Under the pieces are notes generated by a model. The model had not been told where the DNA came from and did not search any database. It saw nothing but the letters and a program-made list of their open reading frames with translations. The translations under genes and the position numbers were made by a program. Of a DNA stretch of 64,000 bases, positions 17,191 through 25,415 are shown in pieces; position 1 is the first letter of the stretch; every line of letters starts with the position of its first letter. The DNA comes from an uncultured Bacteroidales bacterium (GTDB taxonomy: Bacteria > Bacteroidota > Bacteroidia > Bacteroidales > UBA932). The stretch spans positions 38,485 to 102,484 of the forward strand of contig CAKVCK010000014.1 in NCBI GenBank assembly GCA_934725575.1, in the 5' to 3' direction.

Positions 17191-19424
17191 TAAAGATTGA
17201 TTGATAGTCCTATTGTGAACCGGCGAGGCTTCCCTGTCTGGAAGAAAGAATTGCCGACAGACTTGAAATAGAAAACGGAATATTCAGTGTCGGCGAGGTT
17301 CTGCCCCCTGAGCCAAAGTTCCGCCTTGGATGTGGCCAGACGGACATCCGCACCTATCAAAGAATATGGTGGTTGGCTTATGTCGCCAGCTTCGTTCCAG
17401 TAGATTCTTCCGCTGCGATTGATGTCGGTGTTCAAGGAGATCGAACGCAGGAAACGTCCGCTGGTCAGGAACTTATAGCCGCATCTCAGGTATAGGGTGG
17501 ATTCCGGAGAGTACGGTATCCGGTTGCCGGACCAGTCTTCACGGCCGTCATTATAGTCAACAAAACTGGCGTCCATCAGACTTCCGGCGAACGAAACGGA
17601 AAGGCCTTTCCACATCCAGAAAGCTTCCACCTCTACCCCAAGGCTTCGGGATCTGCCGGCGTTGGCCATCATACGTCCGGTTCCATTTCCGTAAGGGAAA
17701 ACGGTCATCTGCTGGTTGCGGCAATCCACACGATAAGCTGTCACAGAAGCGTCAAGGCGGTGTCCACGGACATCAAGACCAATCCGGCCCTCTATCTCAT
17801 AGTCAAGACATCGCTCAGGCTTGTATTTCATCATCGCTCCGGAGAGGTCATTCTGTCCGTCCAGATGTATTCCCAACTTTTCCATCATCCCGGACATCAT
17901 CTTGTTCTGCAGGATATCCGAAAAGATCTGCGTGTTGAAGCCTCCGGATCTGTAACCTTCGGAGACTGATACCAGTAACGACATATTCAAGCCTTTGGAC
18001 CGCATACGTTTGGACGTGGCGTCATACGAGACCGACAGCTTCGGCTGCAATTGGGCATAACGCACCGCCTCCGTTCCGTTGCTCCTTGTGCTGAAAGGGA
18101 TATATTCAGACATCGCAGGCGAGACGATGAAATGAATGTCCGAGCCTGAATCATAGCGCATCCGACTGGACTCAAAGTCAAGCCTCAATCCGGCAGTGAA
18201 TGTCCAACGGCCTGTCTTGAAATATGACTCGTGGTAGGCCGCCACATTGCCGAGAGCGATGTTGAAATCACTGTAAATCAAGAAATTTTCTTCCTGAATA
18301 TTCAATTTCCCCAATTCCTGCGGGATTCCGGAATTGGCGTTGTCCAGAATCAACGACTTTATACCGTCTTCCAGAAAACGCACAGGAGCGGACATCCGGT
18401 TCAGCTTCACCATCGCGAACAGTCCTGTCTGGCTGTCCCACCAAACAGGATGCGCCTTTGGTTTGAATATAAACTCCTGAGTCAAAGCACCTTGTTTCTG
18501 TTCCTGATTCAAGGTGAACATTGACTTAGGCGTGAAGTCCTGATCCATATCCATAGAATCGAAAAGAGCCTGAAGGCTTGTGACGGAACTGATTTTCCAG
18601 TTCCTCCATTCGGTCCTGAGACGAAACCCGTCCATCAGGGAAAATCTCCGGTAACCGCTTTTGTCGTTGTAATCCACGGGAAACAGTTCTCCTGTGTCTG
18701 GAATCCACCTTCGATAAGGGTAACCTGTCTGATCGATGTACGAGACTGTCAAGATGTTATCCAAAGAGGTCTTGCCGATTCCACCGACGAATCTCGCGCG
18801 GGCAGAGAATGAGTCCGATAGGCCGCAGGGACTCCTGTCATATTCATTAATAAAAAATCCGTCGGTGTGTCCGTAGGCAGCCGCAAAACCGAACCTACCC
18901 TTATAGGTCGAGAGTTTCGCTGACAAGGTGGAGGCGCTGCCATATTCAATGATGCCTCTTGTGCCTTGGTACGCATCGGGTGATAAAGTTTCGATTGAAA
19001 GGACTCCGAGCATCGAGTTGCGTCCGTAGAGGGTTCCTTGCGGGCCGTGAAGAAAATCAATCCTGCGGATGTCGGAGAAAGAGAAATCGTAGCAGTTCTT
19101 GTCCAGAATCGGCACGTCATCCACATAGAGTCCGATGACCGGATTGTCCATTCTGGAGCCAAGGCCACGGACATAGATTGTCGAGGTCATCGAAGTGCCG
19201 TAGTCCGGCATATTCAGTCCCGGAATCACGGATGAGAGATCCTTTGGAGACGAGATTCCTCTTTCCTCCATATTCATCATAGTCAACGGAGTGACGGAGG
19301 TCACCCCGGTGATTGAGGCCGACCGTTTCACGGAAGAGGTCACGACCGAACCGGTGATCGTGTCTCTCACTTGAGGAACTGACTGGAGAGCCATCAGCAA
19401 TGATGTAGCAAGGGCTGTAAGCAT
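17190..19424 (-). CDS. TonB-dependent outer-membrane receptor
   Basis: A 744-residue receptor. After a short hydrophobic leader come the plug domain ('VTPLTMMNMEERGISSPKDLSSVIPGLNM', 'STIYVRGLGSRMDNPVIGLYVDDVPI', 'RRIDFLHGPQGTLYGRNSMLG') and a 22-strand barrel ending in ...FTIGLSINL. It lacks the carboxypeptidase-like N-terminal extension of SusC proteins and has no SusD partner, so it is more like a siderophore, cobalamin or small-molecule receptor; the substrate cannot be told. It contains many copies of the TGAATAT motif. The partner is the overlapping calycin-like lipoprotein. Confidence 0.92.
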   Translation of the reverse strand: MLTALATSLLMALQSVPQVRDTITGSVVTSSVKRSASITGVTSVTPLTMMNMEERGISSPKDLSSVIPGLNMPDYGTSMTSTIYVRGLGSRMDNPVIGLYVDDVPILDKNCYDFSFSDIRRIDFLHGPQGTLYGRNSMLGVLSIETLSPDAYQGTRGIIEYGSASTLSAKLSTYKGRFGFAAAYGHTDGFFINEYDRSPCGLSDSFSARARFVGGIGKTSLDNILTVSYIDQTGYPYRRWIPDTGELFPVDYNDKSGYRRFSLMDGFRLRTEWRNWKISSVTSLQALFDSMDMDQDFTPKSMFTLNQEQKQGALTQEFIFKPKAHPVWWDSQTGLFAMVKLNRMSAPVRFLEDGIKSLILDNANSGIPQELGKLNIQEENFLIYSDFNIALGNVAAYHESYFKTGRWTFTAGLRLDFESSRMRYDSGSDIHFIVSPAMSEYIPFSTRSNGTEAVRYAQLQPKLSVSYDATSKRMRSKGLNMSLLVSVSEGYRSGGFNTQIFSDILQNKMMSGMMEKLGIHLDGQNDLSGAMMKYKPERCLDYEIEGRIGLDVRGHRLDASVTAYRVDCRNQQMTVFPYGNGTGRMMANAGRSRSLGVEVEAFWMWKGLSVSFAGSLMDASFVDYNDGREDWSGNRIPYSPESTLYLRCGYKFLTSGRFLRSISLNTDINRSGRIYWNEAGDISQPPYSLIGADVRLATSKAELWLRGQNLADTEYSVFYFKSVGNSFFQTGKPRRFTIGLSINL

Positions 19425-19513
19425 AACGGGCGCAAAATTACTCCCGACAAAGCCTTGGCGACTTATGAATATGTGATTTGGGTTTGGACTTTTTATGCAA
19501 TGGACTTATCTCT

Positions 19514-19594
19514 CCGGAGCCGGAAGGTTATGGCGGCCTACGCGCTTCGCGCGCCCTATCCGGGCGAATGGCCGCCATAACCTTCCGGCTCCGG
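19514..19594. repeat. 25-bp perfect inverted repeat with structured loop
   Basis: Arms 19514-19538 and 19570-19594 are exact reverse complements. The 31-base loop holds a second hairpin (GCGC TT GCGC). It lies between the start of the TonB receptor (-) and the end of the AraC regulator (-), where it may end araC transcription; there is no T-run. Confidence 0.8.
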
Positions 19595-19604
19595 AATGCC
19601 CCTA

Positions 19605-20366
19605 TTATTGCAAGCTTCTGAAGTCTGTCGGTGACATTCCCACAAGTTTCCTGAAAAAACGCGAGAAGTAGGCGGGATCCTCAAAGCCAAGCCTGTAGGA
19701 CACTTCCGAGATCTGGATGCCGTGATCGTGGAGAAGGGTTCTTGCCAGCGAAAGCCTTGCGTTTTCGACCCACTCTCCCGCACTGCGCCCTGTCTCGGAC
19801 TTGACTACACGGTTCAGATGGTTAGGAGTCACGCCCAGTTCCTCCGCATAGCCGGACACTCCGCCGAACGGACGTGAAGTGTCAAAGACACGGCCAAGAT
19901 AGGCGGAACAAAGTCTGGCTGACGCGGTTCCGTTGTTCTGAGGAATGACGTTGTCAAACTCTCCAAGCAGGACTTCCAGCAATCCTTGAATCGTAGGAAA
20001 ATCTTCCGAGAACCGGGTCATCCTGATCAGAAGCTCATCGAAGAAAACCTTGTCCTCCATCGGAACAGTCATCACACTCGGCGCCCTGAGTCTCAGCACC
20101 CTATGTCCGGAATTACGCAGCAGCCCGGAAGAGAACGCTCCCATATACCCGATGGAATCCTTGAAATATTTCACGGAATATGCCGACTGCGGCGGGATCA
20201 AGGCGCAATCCTGCCCCCGCAACAGATAGGGATGGCCATCGACATCCGCAAGCACCTCTCCGGAAATAAGATAGATGAACGACCAGTCCTCCCTGACCGT
20301 TTTTCCCATCGGTTGTGCGGTGATATGTCCCGCCGCGTTCAGCGGCCTGATCACGAATTGTCTCAT
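19605..20366 (-). CDS. AraC-family transcriptional regulator
   Basis: A 253-residue regulator. The N-terminal cupin-like sensor (about 1-150) is followed by two helix-turn-helix motifs: 'VSGYAEELGVTPNHLNRVVKSETGRSAGEW' and 'ISEVSYRLGFEDPAYFSRFFRKLVGMSPTDFR', the classic AraC signature. The frame is open 26 codons further up, but the -7 box TATTTTTG (20375-20382) lies within that extension, so Met at 20366 is used. It is divergent from the hydrolase gene at 20476 and may control it; effector unknown. Confidence 0.9.
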   Translation of the reverse strand: MRQFVIRPLNAAGHITAQPMGKTVREDWSFIYLISGEVLADVDGHPYLLRGQDCALIPPQSAYSVKYFKDSIGYMGAFSSGLLRNSGHRVLRLRAPSVMTVPMEDKVFFDELLIRMTRFSEDFPTIQGLLEVLLGEFDNVIPQNNGTASARLCSAYLGRVFDTSRPFGGVSGYAEELGVTPNHLNRVVKSETGRSAGEWVENARLSLARTLLHDHGIQISEVSYRLGFEDPAYFSRFFRKLVGMSPTDFRSLQ

Positions 20367-20374
20367 TTCCGATG

Positions 20375-20382
20375 CAAAAATA
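20375..20382 (-). promoter_or_regulatory. -7 box TATTTTTG of the AraC-family gene
   Basis: Matches TAnnTTTG on the minus strand, only 8 bases before the ATG at 20366, implying a leader of a few bases. Confidence 0.55.
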
Positions 20383-20475
20383 ACAAAAGAAAACCATCTA
20401 CGAATTGTGCCACGACAGGATAATTTGTCAAGTTTTATGTACATCTGCCCTTTGGTTTGATATTAATTTAGAAAA

Positions 20476-21705
20476 ATGAAAAGAATATTACTGGCATTGG
20501 CGCTGCTTGCGAACGTGCTCAATGTCTTCGCGCAGGCGCCGGAGTATCTGCCGGAATGGAAGGAAGGGTATCTTGACATCCACACGATCGCCACGGGAAG
20601 AGGTGACGCGGCGCTGATTGTGATGCCGGACGGGACATCTATGATTATCGATGCGGGCGACAACGCCAAGGCGAAGGACACCCAGCATCCTGACGGAACG
20701 AAAAAGCCCGGCGAGTGGCAGGCGATCTACATAAAGCATTTCCTCTCACAGCTTCCTGACAAGGAAAACCTTGACTATGCGATGGTCACCCATCTTCATA
20801 ACGACCACATCGGCACGATAAAGGATGCGATTCCCGGCACGCACGGCTACGCGCTTTCCGGAATCACCCTCGTGGGCGAGAATATTCATTTCAACAAGTT
20901 GGTTGACAGGGCATATCCTGACTACGGTTTTCCGTCCAGAGACAATGTCCTCAACGCGAACAAGGGATTTATCGAGCATTACATCAACTTCGTCAACTAC
21001 TCCGCGGAGCACGGAATGGCAGTGGAGAAATTCGCCATCGGGAGCAAGAGGCAGTTTATGATGGTGCACAACCCGAAGAAGTTCGCCAAAGACTTTGAGA
21101 TCAGGAATTTGGCGGCGAACGGTGAGGTCTGGACCGGCCGTGGCAAGAAATCCGTGAAGATGTACAGCGGGGATCCGACCCTGTTCGATGAGAATATGAA
21201 CTCCTGCGCCATCCGTCTGCGCTACGGTAAATTCTCATATTTCAACGGAGGCGACCTTTCCAGTGGGAACTGGCCGATCTTCAAGTCGCAGGAAAGGGAT
21301 TTCGAGACTCCCGTCGCCAAGGTCTGCGGCAAGGTCACTGTGATGAAAGCCAACCACCACGGCTATTTCGACACCTGCAACGCGTTCTTTATGCAGACAT
21401 TGTCGCCCCAGGTCATCATAATCGACGCCAGAAGCCAGAATCATCCCGTGCCCACCACGATGACAAGACTATCCGATCCGCTGGTCTGGAAAGGAGACCG
21501 CGACTACTACATAACCGTGGACCAGGCCCGCAAGAAGCTCGGTGAGGAACTCTGGAGCAAATTCAAGCCGTGGGGCCACATTGTCGTCCGAGTCTATCCG
21601 GAAGGAAACAGCTACCAGGTCTTCGTCCTTGACGCGGACTCAACGGACTACCGCATAAAAGTACAAGTCCGAAGTCGTCAATCTGTAAACGGCGGATTTA
21701 CTTGA
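20476..21705 (+). CDS. Exported metallo-beta-lactamase-fold hydrolase, copy 1 (altered C-terminus)
   Basis: A 409-residue protein with a signal peptide ending VFA-Q. The metal motif HLHNDHIG (HxHxDH) and later 'SCAIRLRYGKFSYFNGGDLS', 'MKANHHGYFDTCN' show the MBL fold of the ComEC-like/secreted hydrolase group. The substrate is unknown. A paralogue on the opposite strand (23657-24868) differs at about thirty sites in the first 260 residues and at only about two in the next 140. Here a run of four A near 21657-21660 replaces three A in the other copy, so the last codons are frame-shifted to a longer tail (KVQVRSRQSVNGGFT). The tail is probably a late +1 indel with no core effect. Confidence 0.85.
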   Translation: MKRILLALALLANVLNVFAQAPEYLPEWKEGYLDIHTIATGRGDAALIVMPDGTSMIIDAGDNAKAKDTQHPDGTKKPGEWQAIYIKHFLSQLPDKENLDYAMVTHLHNDHIGTIKDAIPGTHGYALSGITLVGENIHFNKLVDRAYPDYGFPSRDNVLNANKGFIEHYINFVNYSAEHGMAVEKFAIGSKRQFMMVHNPKKFAKDFEIRNLAANGEVWTGRGKKSVKMYSGDPTLFDENMNSCAIRLRYGKFSYFNGGDLSSGNWPIFKSQERDFETPVAKVCGKVTVMKANHHGYFDTCNAFFMQTLSPQVIIIDARSQNHPVPTTMTRLSDPLVWKGDRDYYITVDQARKKLGEELWSKFKPWGHIVVRVYPEGNSYQVFVLDADSTDYRIKVQVRSRQSVNGGFT

Positions 21706-21891
21706 TGTTGATATAAGAGCTAATCGTTAGGGAGTACTAATAACATCTAATGTCACGGGGATATGAGCGAAAGGGTTTTGTGACCTTTACACACTGATAA
21801 ATTAGGCAATAGGAGCCAATAAAATTTGCAAAATAAGGCAAAGCGAAGAGCGATTATCTGCAAAATAAGGCGTCGCCTCCATTTTTTTCAG

Positions 21892-21899
21892 TAAATTTG
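21892..21899 (+). promoter_or_regulatory. -7 box TAAATTTG of the AAA ATPase gene
   Basis: Matches TAnnTTTG, 25 bp before the chosen ATG. The spacer before it (21825-21881) has a direct repeat of TGCAAAATAAGGC. Confidence 0.6.
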
Positions 21900-21923
21900 C
21901 GATATCTATAATACTTGAAAGTT

Positions 21924-23228
21924 ATGCAAATGAAGCAGATTGTCATAGACAAAAGGACTCTGGAAGTTATATTAACTGACCAGAAAAATGAAGTTGAGAC
22001 TTGGACAGATGAACATCTGTGCCATAGAAATGAAGAGAGTTTGATTGACCTTGAAAGTCCTCAGGCTCAAGTGGTAATAGGTGTCCGTCGAAGTGGCAAA
22101 TCAACATTATGTATGCAGACCCTTGAAGAAGCGGAAGTGAAATTTGCTTATGCGGATTTTGACGATGAACGCCTTGTAGGGATTGGAGCAAATCAATTGA
22201 ATGATGTACTTGAAGTATTATACAAGATTTATGGCTCTTTCCAGTATATCTTTCTTGATGAGATTCAGAACATAGAGGGATGGCCTTTGTTCGTAAACAG
22301 ATTGCTTAGGAATAAGATTCATGTTGTTCTGACTGGAAGCAATGCAAAATTGTTAAGCGGCGATCTGGCGACTCATCTCACAGGCAGGAGCAGTGAGATA
22401 GAGCTATATCCTTTCTCATTTGGGGAGTATTGCAAGATGAATGGGGTGGAGAGTTCATTGCGTTCTACAAAAGGAATCGCTGAACTTAGAAATTGCTTTG
22501 ATGAGTATATAAAGAAAGGAGGCTTTCCTGAACTGATGGTTGTGAAGAATGGCAAGAAATATATTTCCAACCTAGTTGAAAATATTCTGAAAAGAGATAT
22601 TGAGCAACGGTACAATATCTCCTTTCCTGCACAGTTTGAGAATCTTGCCCATCATTTGCTAAATTTATCGCCAACTATAGTCTCCGCTCCAGATCTCGCT
22701 GAATTATTCAACTTCAAGTCTGCTCATACAGCCCGTAACTATGTTTCGTACTTAAAACAGGCATATTTGCTTTCCGGCATCAAGAAGTATTCTCCTAAGA
22801 GTAAAGTCCGTGTGACTCAAGAAAAGGTTTATCCAATTGATGTTGCATTGATGAATAAGAGAGAGAACGCATTTGTCGGAGGAAATCTTGGTTGGAGGCT
22901 TGAGACTATTGTACTTAATCACCTTCTTCGCAAGTGCAAATTGGAAGGATGGGATATATACTATCTAAAGGATCGTTCGGGAGAGTGTGATTTCATTGTT
23001 TGTGATGGAAACAGGGCTTTGCAATGCATTCAGGTTTCTTATGACATATCCGCCGCTGAAACACGTAAACGCGAGATTAATGGTCTGCTTCTGGCTTATA
23101 GAAAAACGAAATGTGACAACCTTCTTCTTTTGACCGATCATATCTATGAAGAAATGGACATAAATGGTGTGCATCTAACAATAAAACCTGTATATGAGTG
23201 GTGTATTGACACTCTGACGCAGCATTAA
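21924..23228 (+). CDS. AAA ATPase with DUF4143-type C-terminal domain, probably acquired
   Basis: About 434 residues. Walker A is 'VIGVRRSGKST' near residue 60, Walker B 'YIFLDEIQNIEGW' near 115, then 'HVVLTGSNAKLLS' (sensor 1), the features of the AAA_14/DUF4143 family. The C-terminal part has 'PIDVALMNKRE' and 'DRSGECDFIVCD', reminiscent of a PD-(D/E)XK-like core seen in this family. Such ATPases are common on mobile or variable loci; the function is not settled. GC is clearly lower than in its neighbours and there is not one TGAATAT motif. It sits between the two inverted hydrolase copies. The TTG start at 21915 is less likely. Confidence 0.85.
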   Translation: MQMKQIVIDKRTLEVILTDQKNEVETWTDEHLCHRNEESLIDLESPQAQVVIGVRRSGKSTLCMQTLEEAEVKFAYADFDDERLVGIGANQLNDVLEVLYKIYGSFQYIFLDEIQNIEGWPLFVNRLLRNKIHVVLTGSNAKLLSGDLATHLTGRSSEIELYPFSFGEYCKMNGVESSLRSTKGIAELRNCFDEYIKKGGFPELMVVKNGKKYISNLVENILKRDIEQRYNISFPAQFENLAHHLLNLSPTIVSAPDLAELFNFKSAHTARNYVSYLKQAYLLSGIKKYSPKSKVRVTQEKVYPIDVALMNKRENAFVGGNLGWRLETIVLNHLLRKCKLEGWDIYYLKDRSGECDFIVCDGNRALQCIQVSYDISAAETRKREINGLLLAYRKTKCDNLLLLTDHIYEEMDINGVHLTIKPVYEWCIDTLTQH

Positions 23229-23258
23229 GTCAACGATGGCACAAAGTGAAATCAATTT

Positions 23259-23496
23259 AGAAGCTGTTTTGATTTGTTTGAAATGTTCTTTGAGGTGAAA
23301 AAATCTTCATCTTCTTCCCGCTTCTTCAGTCAGATAGCACCACTATCTTCCTTGGAAGAAGCGGTCGAACCTGAAGTTTTTCACTCTCAACCCAGCGCCC
23401 GAACCGAGAGCAATCGAACTTGTTCGGATTGCCGAGGTGAGTAGCAGGGGAAGAGCTTGCTCTTAATCCTCAAACAAACAAATCAAAACAGCTTCT
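23259..23496. mobile_element. 238-bp palindromic element with 22-bp terminal inverted repeats (MITE-like)
   Basis: The ends 23259-23280 and 23475-23496 are exact 22-bp inverted repeats (AGAAGCTGTTTTGATTTG...). Inside are further dyads: CCGCTTCTTC/GAAGAAGCGG, AGATAG/CTATCT, CAATCGAAC/TTCGGATTG (imperfect) and AAGAGC/GCTCTT. No ORF is convincing. This fits a miniature inverted-repeat element or a structured RNA. A target-site duplication is not obvious. A 14-base match to its end (TCAAAACAGCTTCT) lies near 57637. Confidence 0.6.
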
Positions 23497-23500
23497 TTAT

Positions 23501-23635
23501 CGTGCGTGAAAGGCTGTTTCTGGCGCACAGAATATGCTTCCAGAAACCTCGGTGCGTCAGAAGGTCACTTCAACACACGGAATGTAGTTTCTCGAGCAAC
23601 TGGTGCGCAAAAAGGTCTCTTTAGCGCACGGCAAT
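23501..23635 (-). repeat. 50-bp-period hairpin array, locus A (three units)
   Basis: Units begin at about 23501, 23551 and 23602. Stems are GTGCG/CGCAC (23502-23506 with 23524-23528), GTGCGT/ACACAC (23552-23557 with 23573-23578, one G-U if read as minus-strand RNA) and GTGCGC/GCGCAC (23603-23608 with 23624-23629). Loops resemble AGAAGGTCACTT. It lies directly downstream of hydrolase copy 2 in that gene's direction. Related arrays are at 29306 and 40098. Confidence 0.6.
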
Positions 23636-23656
23636 GGTGTCTATGACAGTCGTCAT

Positions 23657-24868
23657 TTACAGATTGACGACTTCGGACTTGTACTTTATGCGGTAGTCTG
23701 TGGAGTCCGCGTCGAGGACGAAGACTTGGTAGCTGTTTCCTCCGGGATAGACACGGACCACAATGTGGCCCCACGGCTTGAATTTGCTCCAGAGTTCCTC
23801 ACCGAGCTTCTTGCGGGCCTGGTCCACGGTTATGTAGTAGTCGCGGTCTCCTTTCCAGACCAGCGGATCGGATAGTCTTGTCATCGTGGTGGGCACGGGA
23901 TGATTCTGGCTTCTGGCGTCGATTATGATGACCTGGGGCGACAATGTCTGCATAAAGAACGCGTTGCAGGTGTCGAAATAGCCGTGGTGGTTGGCTTTCA
24001 TCACAGTGACCTTGCCGCAGACCTTGGCGACGGGAGTCTCGAAATCCCTTTCCTGCGACTTGAAGATCGGCCAGTTCCCACCGGAAAGGTCACCTCCGTT
24101 GAAATATGAGAATTTACCGTAACGTAGACGGATGGCGCAGGAGTTCATATTCTCATCGAACAGGGTCGGATCCCCGCTGTACATCTTTACGGATTTCTTG
24201 CCGTGGCCTGTCCAGACCTCACCGTTTGCGGCAAGGTTCCTGATCTCGAAGTCTTTGGCATATTTCTTCGGATTGTGAACCATCGTGAACTGTCTCTTGC
24301 TTCCGATGACAAATTTCTCCGCAGTCATACCTCGTTCCACTGAATAGTTAACGAAGCCTATGTAGTTCTCAATGAACCCTTTGTTCGCATTCAAGACATT
24401 CTCTTCAGACGGAAAGTCATAGTCCGGATATGCCCTGTCAACCAACTTGTTGAAATGAATATGCTCGCCCACGAGGGTGATCCCGGAAAGCGCATAGCCG
24501 TGCGTGCCCGGAATCGCATCCTTCATCGAGCCTATGTGGTCGTTGTGGAGATGGGTGACCATCGCGTAGTCAAGGTTGTCCTTGTCGGGAAGCTGAGCCA
24601 TAAAGTGCTTCATATAAATAGCCTGCCACTCACCCGGCTTCTTTGTGTTGTCCGGATGTTGTGTGTCCTTCGCCTTTGCGTTATCGCCGGCATCGATCAT
24701 CATCGAAGTCCCGTCCGGCATCACAATCAACGCCGCGTCACCCCTTCCCGTGGCGATCGTGTGGATGTCCAGATACCCTTCCTTCCATTCCGGAAGATAC
24801 TCCGGAGCTTGTGCGAAAATATTGATCGTGCCCGCAAGCATCGCCAATGCCAATAAAGTCCTTTTCAT
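23657..24868 (-). CDS. Exported metallo-beta-lactamase-fold hydrolase, copy 2
   Basis: About 403 residues, signal peptide ending IFA-Q, MBL motif HLHNDHIG, and the same 'NHHGYFDTCN' region as copy 1. The C-terminus reads YKSEVVNL, which I take as the original tail because copy 1 has one extra A at this point. The last 140 codons are nearly identical at DNA level to copy 1, while the first 260 are diverged, so the copies seem to have exchanged their 3' halves. A -7 box (24891-24898) places the start at one of the closely spaced ATGs at 24868-24877; the one giving MKRTLLALAM is used. Confidence 0.85.
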   Translation of the reverse strand: MKRTLLALAMLAGTINIFAQAPEYLPEWKEGYLDIHTIATGRGDAALIVMPDGTSMMIDAGDNAKAKDTQHPDNTKKPGEWQAIYMKHFMAQLPDKDNLDYAMVTHLHNDHIGSMKDAIPGTHGYALSGITLVGEHIHFNKLVDRAYPDYDFPSEENVLNANKGFIENYIGFVNYSVERGMTAEKFVIGSKRQFTMVHNPKKYAKDFEIRNLAANGEVWTGHGKKSVKMYSGDPTLFDENMNSCAIRLRYGKFSYFNGGDLSGGNWPIFKSQERDFETPVAKVCGKVTVMKANHHGYFDTCNAFFMQTLSPQVIIIDARSQNHPVPTTMTRLSDPLVWKGDRDYYITVDQARKKLGEELWSKFKPWGHIVVRVYPGGNSYQVFVLDADSTDYRIKYKSEVVNL

Positions 24869-24890
24869 CATAATCATTTTAATTACGGGA

Positions 24891-24898
24891 CAAAAGTA
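24891..24898 (-). promoter_or_regulatory. -7 box TACTTTTG of hydrolase copy 2
   Basis: Matches TAnnTTTG on the minus strand, 14-22 bases before the candidate start codons. Confidence 0.6.
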
Positions 24899-25415
24899 CA
24901 TAAAAACTTGCGTTTTCAGGCCGATTGAATATGACTATGGCAAAAATCGGATATTGCTTCACGTCAGTCATCTCAGACAGCAATTGTGCCGAGGTACTTA
25001 ACTTTCTGATAAGCAACGAGGAAATACTATCATCCAGTACTGACATAGGCACCAGATAGTTATCCATTCAGATTGATTATTAACGTATTAGATGCCACGA
25101 GCATTTATTACGTCTGTTGGAAGTGCTATGAACCTTGGGAGTCATCGGGCCATCGTCGTCTGTTTCCGGACTTTACTTATCGGCATAAAATTACTACATT
25201 TGTCCTTAAAACCATTGGTACGGAAAGCAAAACCGCAAATCCACGGTTTGTCGCCACAAGCCTTGACGCGGAAACAACACAGCAAAAGCCAAGGCTCGTG
25301 ACCGAAAGAACGGTCATCCTACCACCGACAGGAACTTATGGCTAAATTAAGTCGGATTGTGATGAACCGGGCGCTTCCGGGACTGAAATGGACATATTAA
25401 TAACTGTAATATTCA
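24899..25415. other. Spacer of about 520 bp without a recognised gene
   Basis: Both strands carry short open frames (for example + 25073-25345 and - 24879-25067), but none resembles a known protein or has a supporting start. A small hairpin GACCG-TTCTT-CGGTC lies near 25299-25316. A degraded gene or an unrecognised RNA is possible. Confidence 0.4.

Noticed and set aside
20476..24868. A complete composite transposon
   Set aside because: The inverted repeats are the hydrolase genes themselves and no transposase or integrase is present between or beside them.
25073..25345. A 90-codon frame, also considered as a structured RNA (RNase P or tmRNA)
   Set aside because: It lacks the conserved core sequences of RNase P RNA and tmRNA and resembles no protein I know; only noted as an unresolved spacer.
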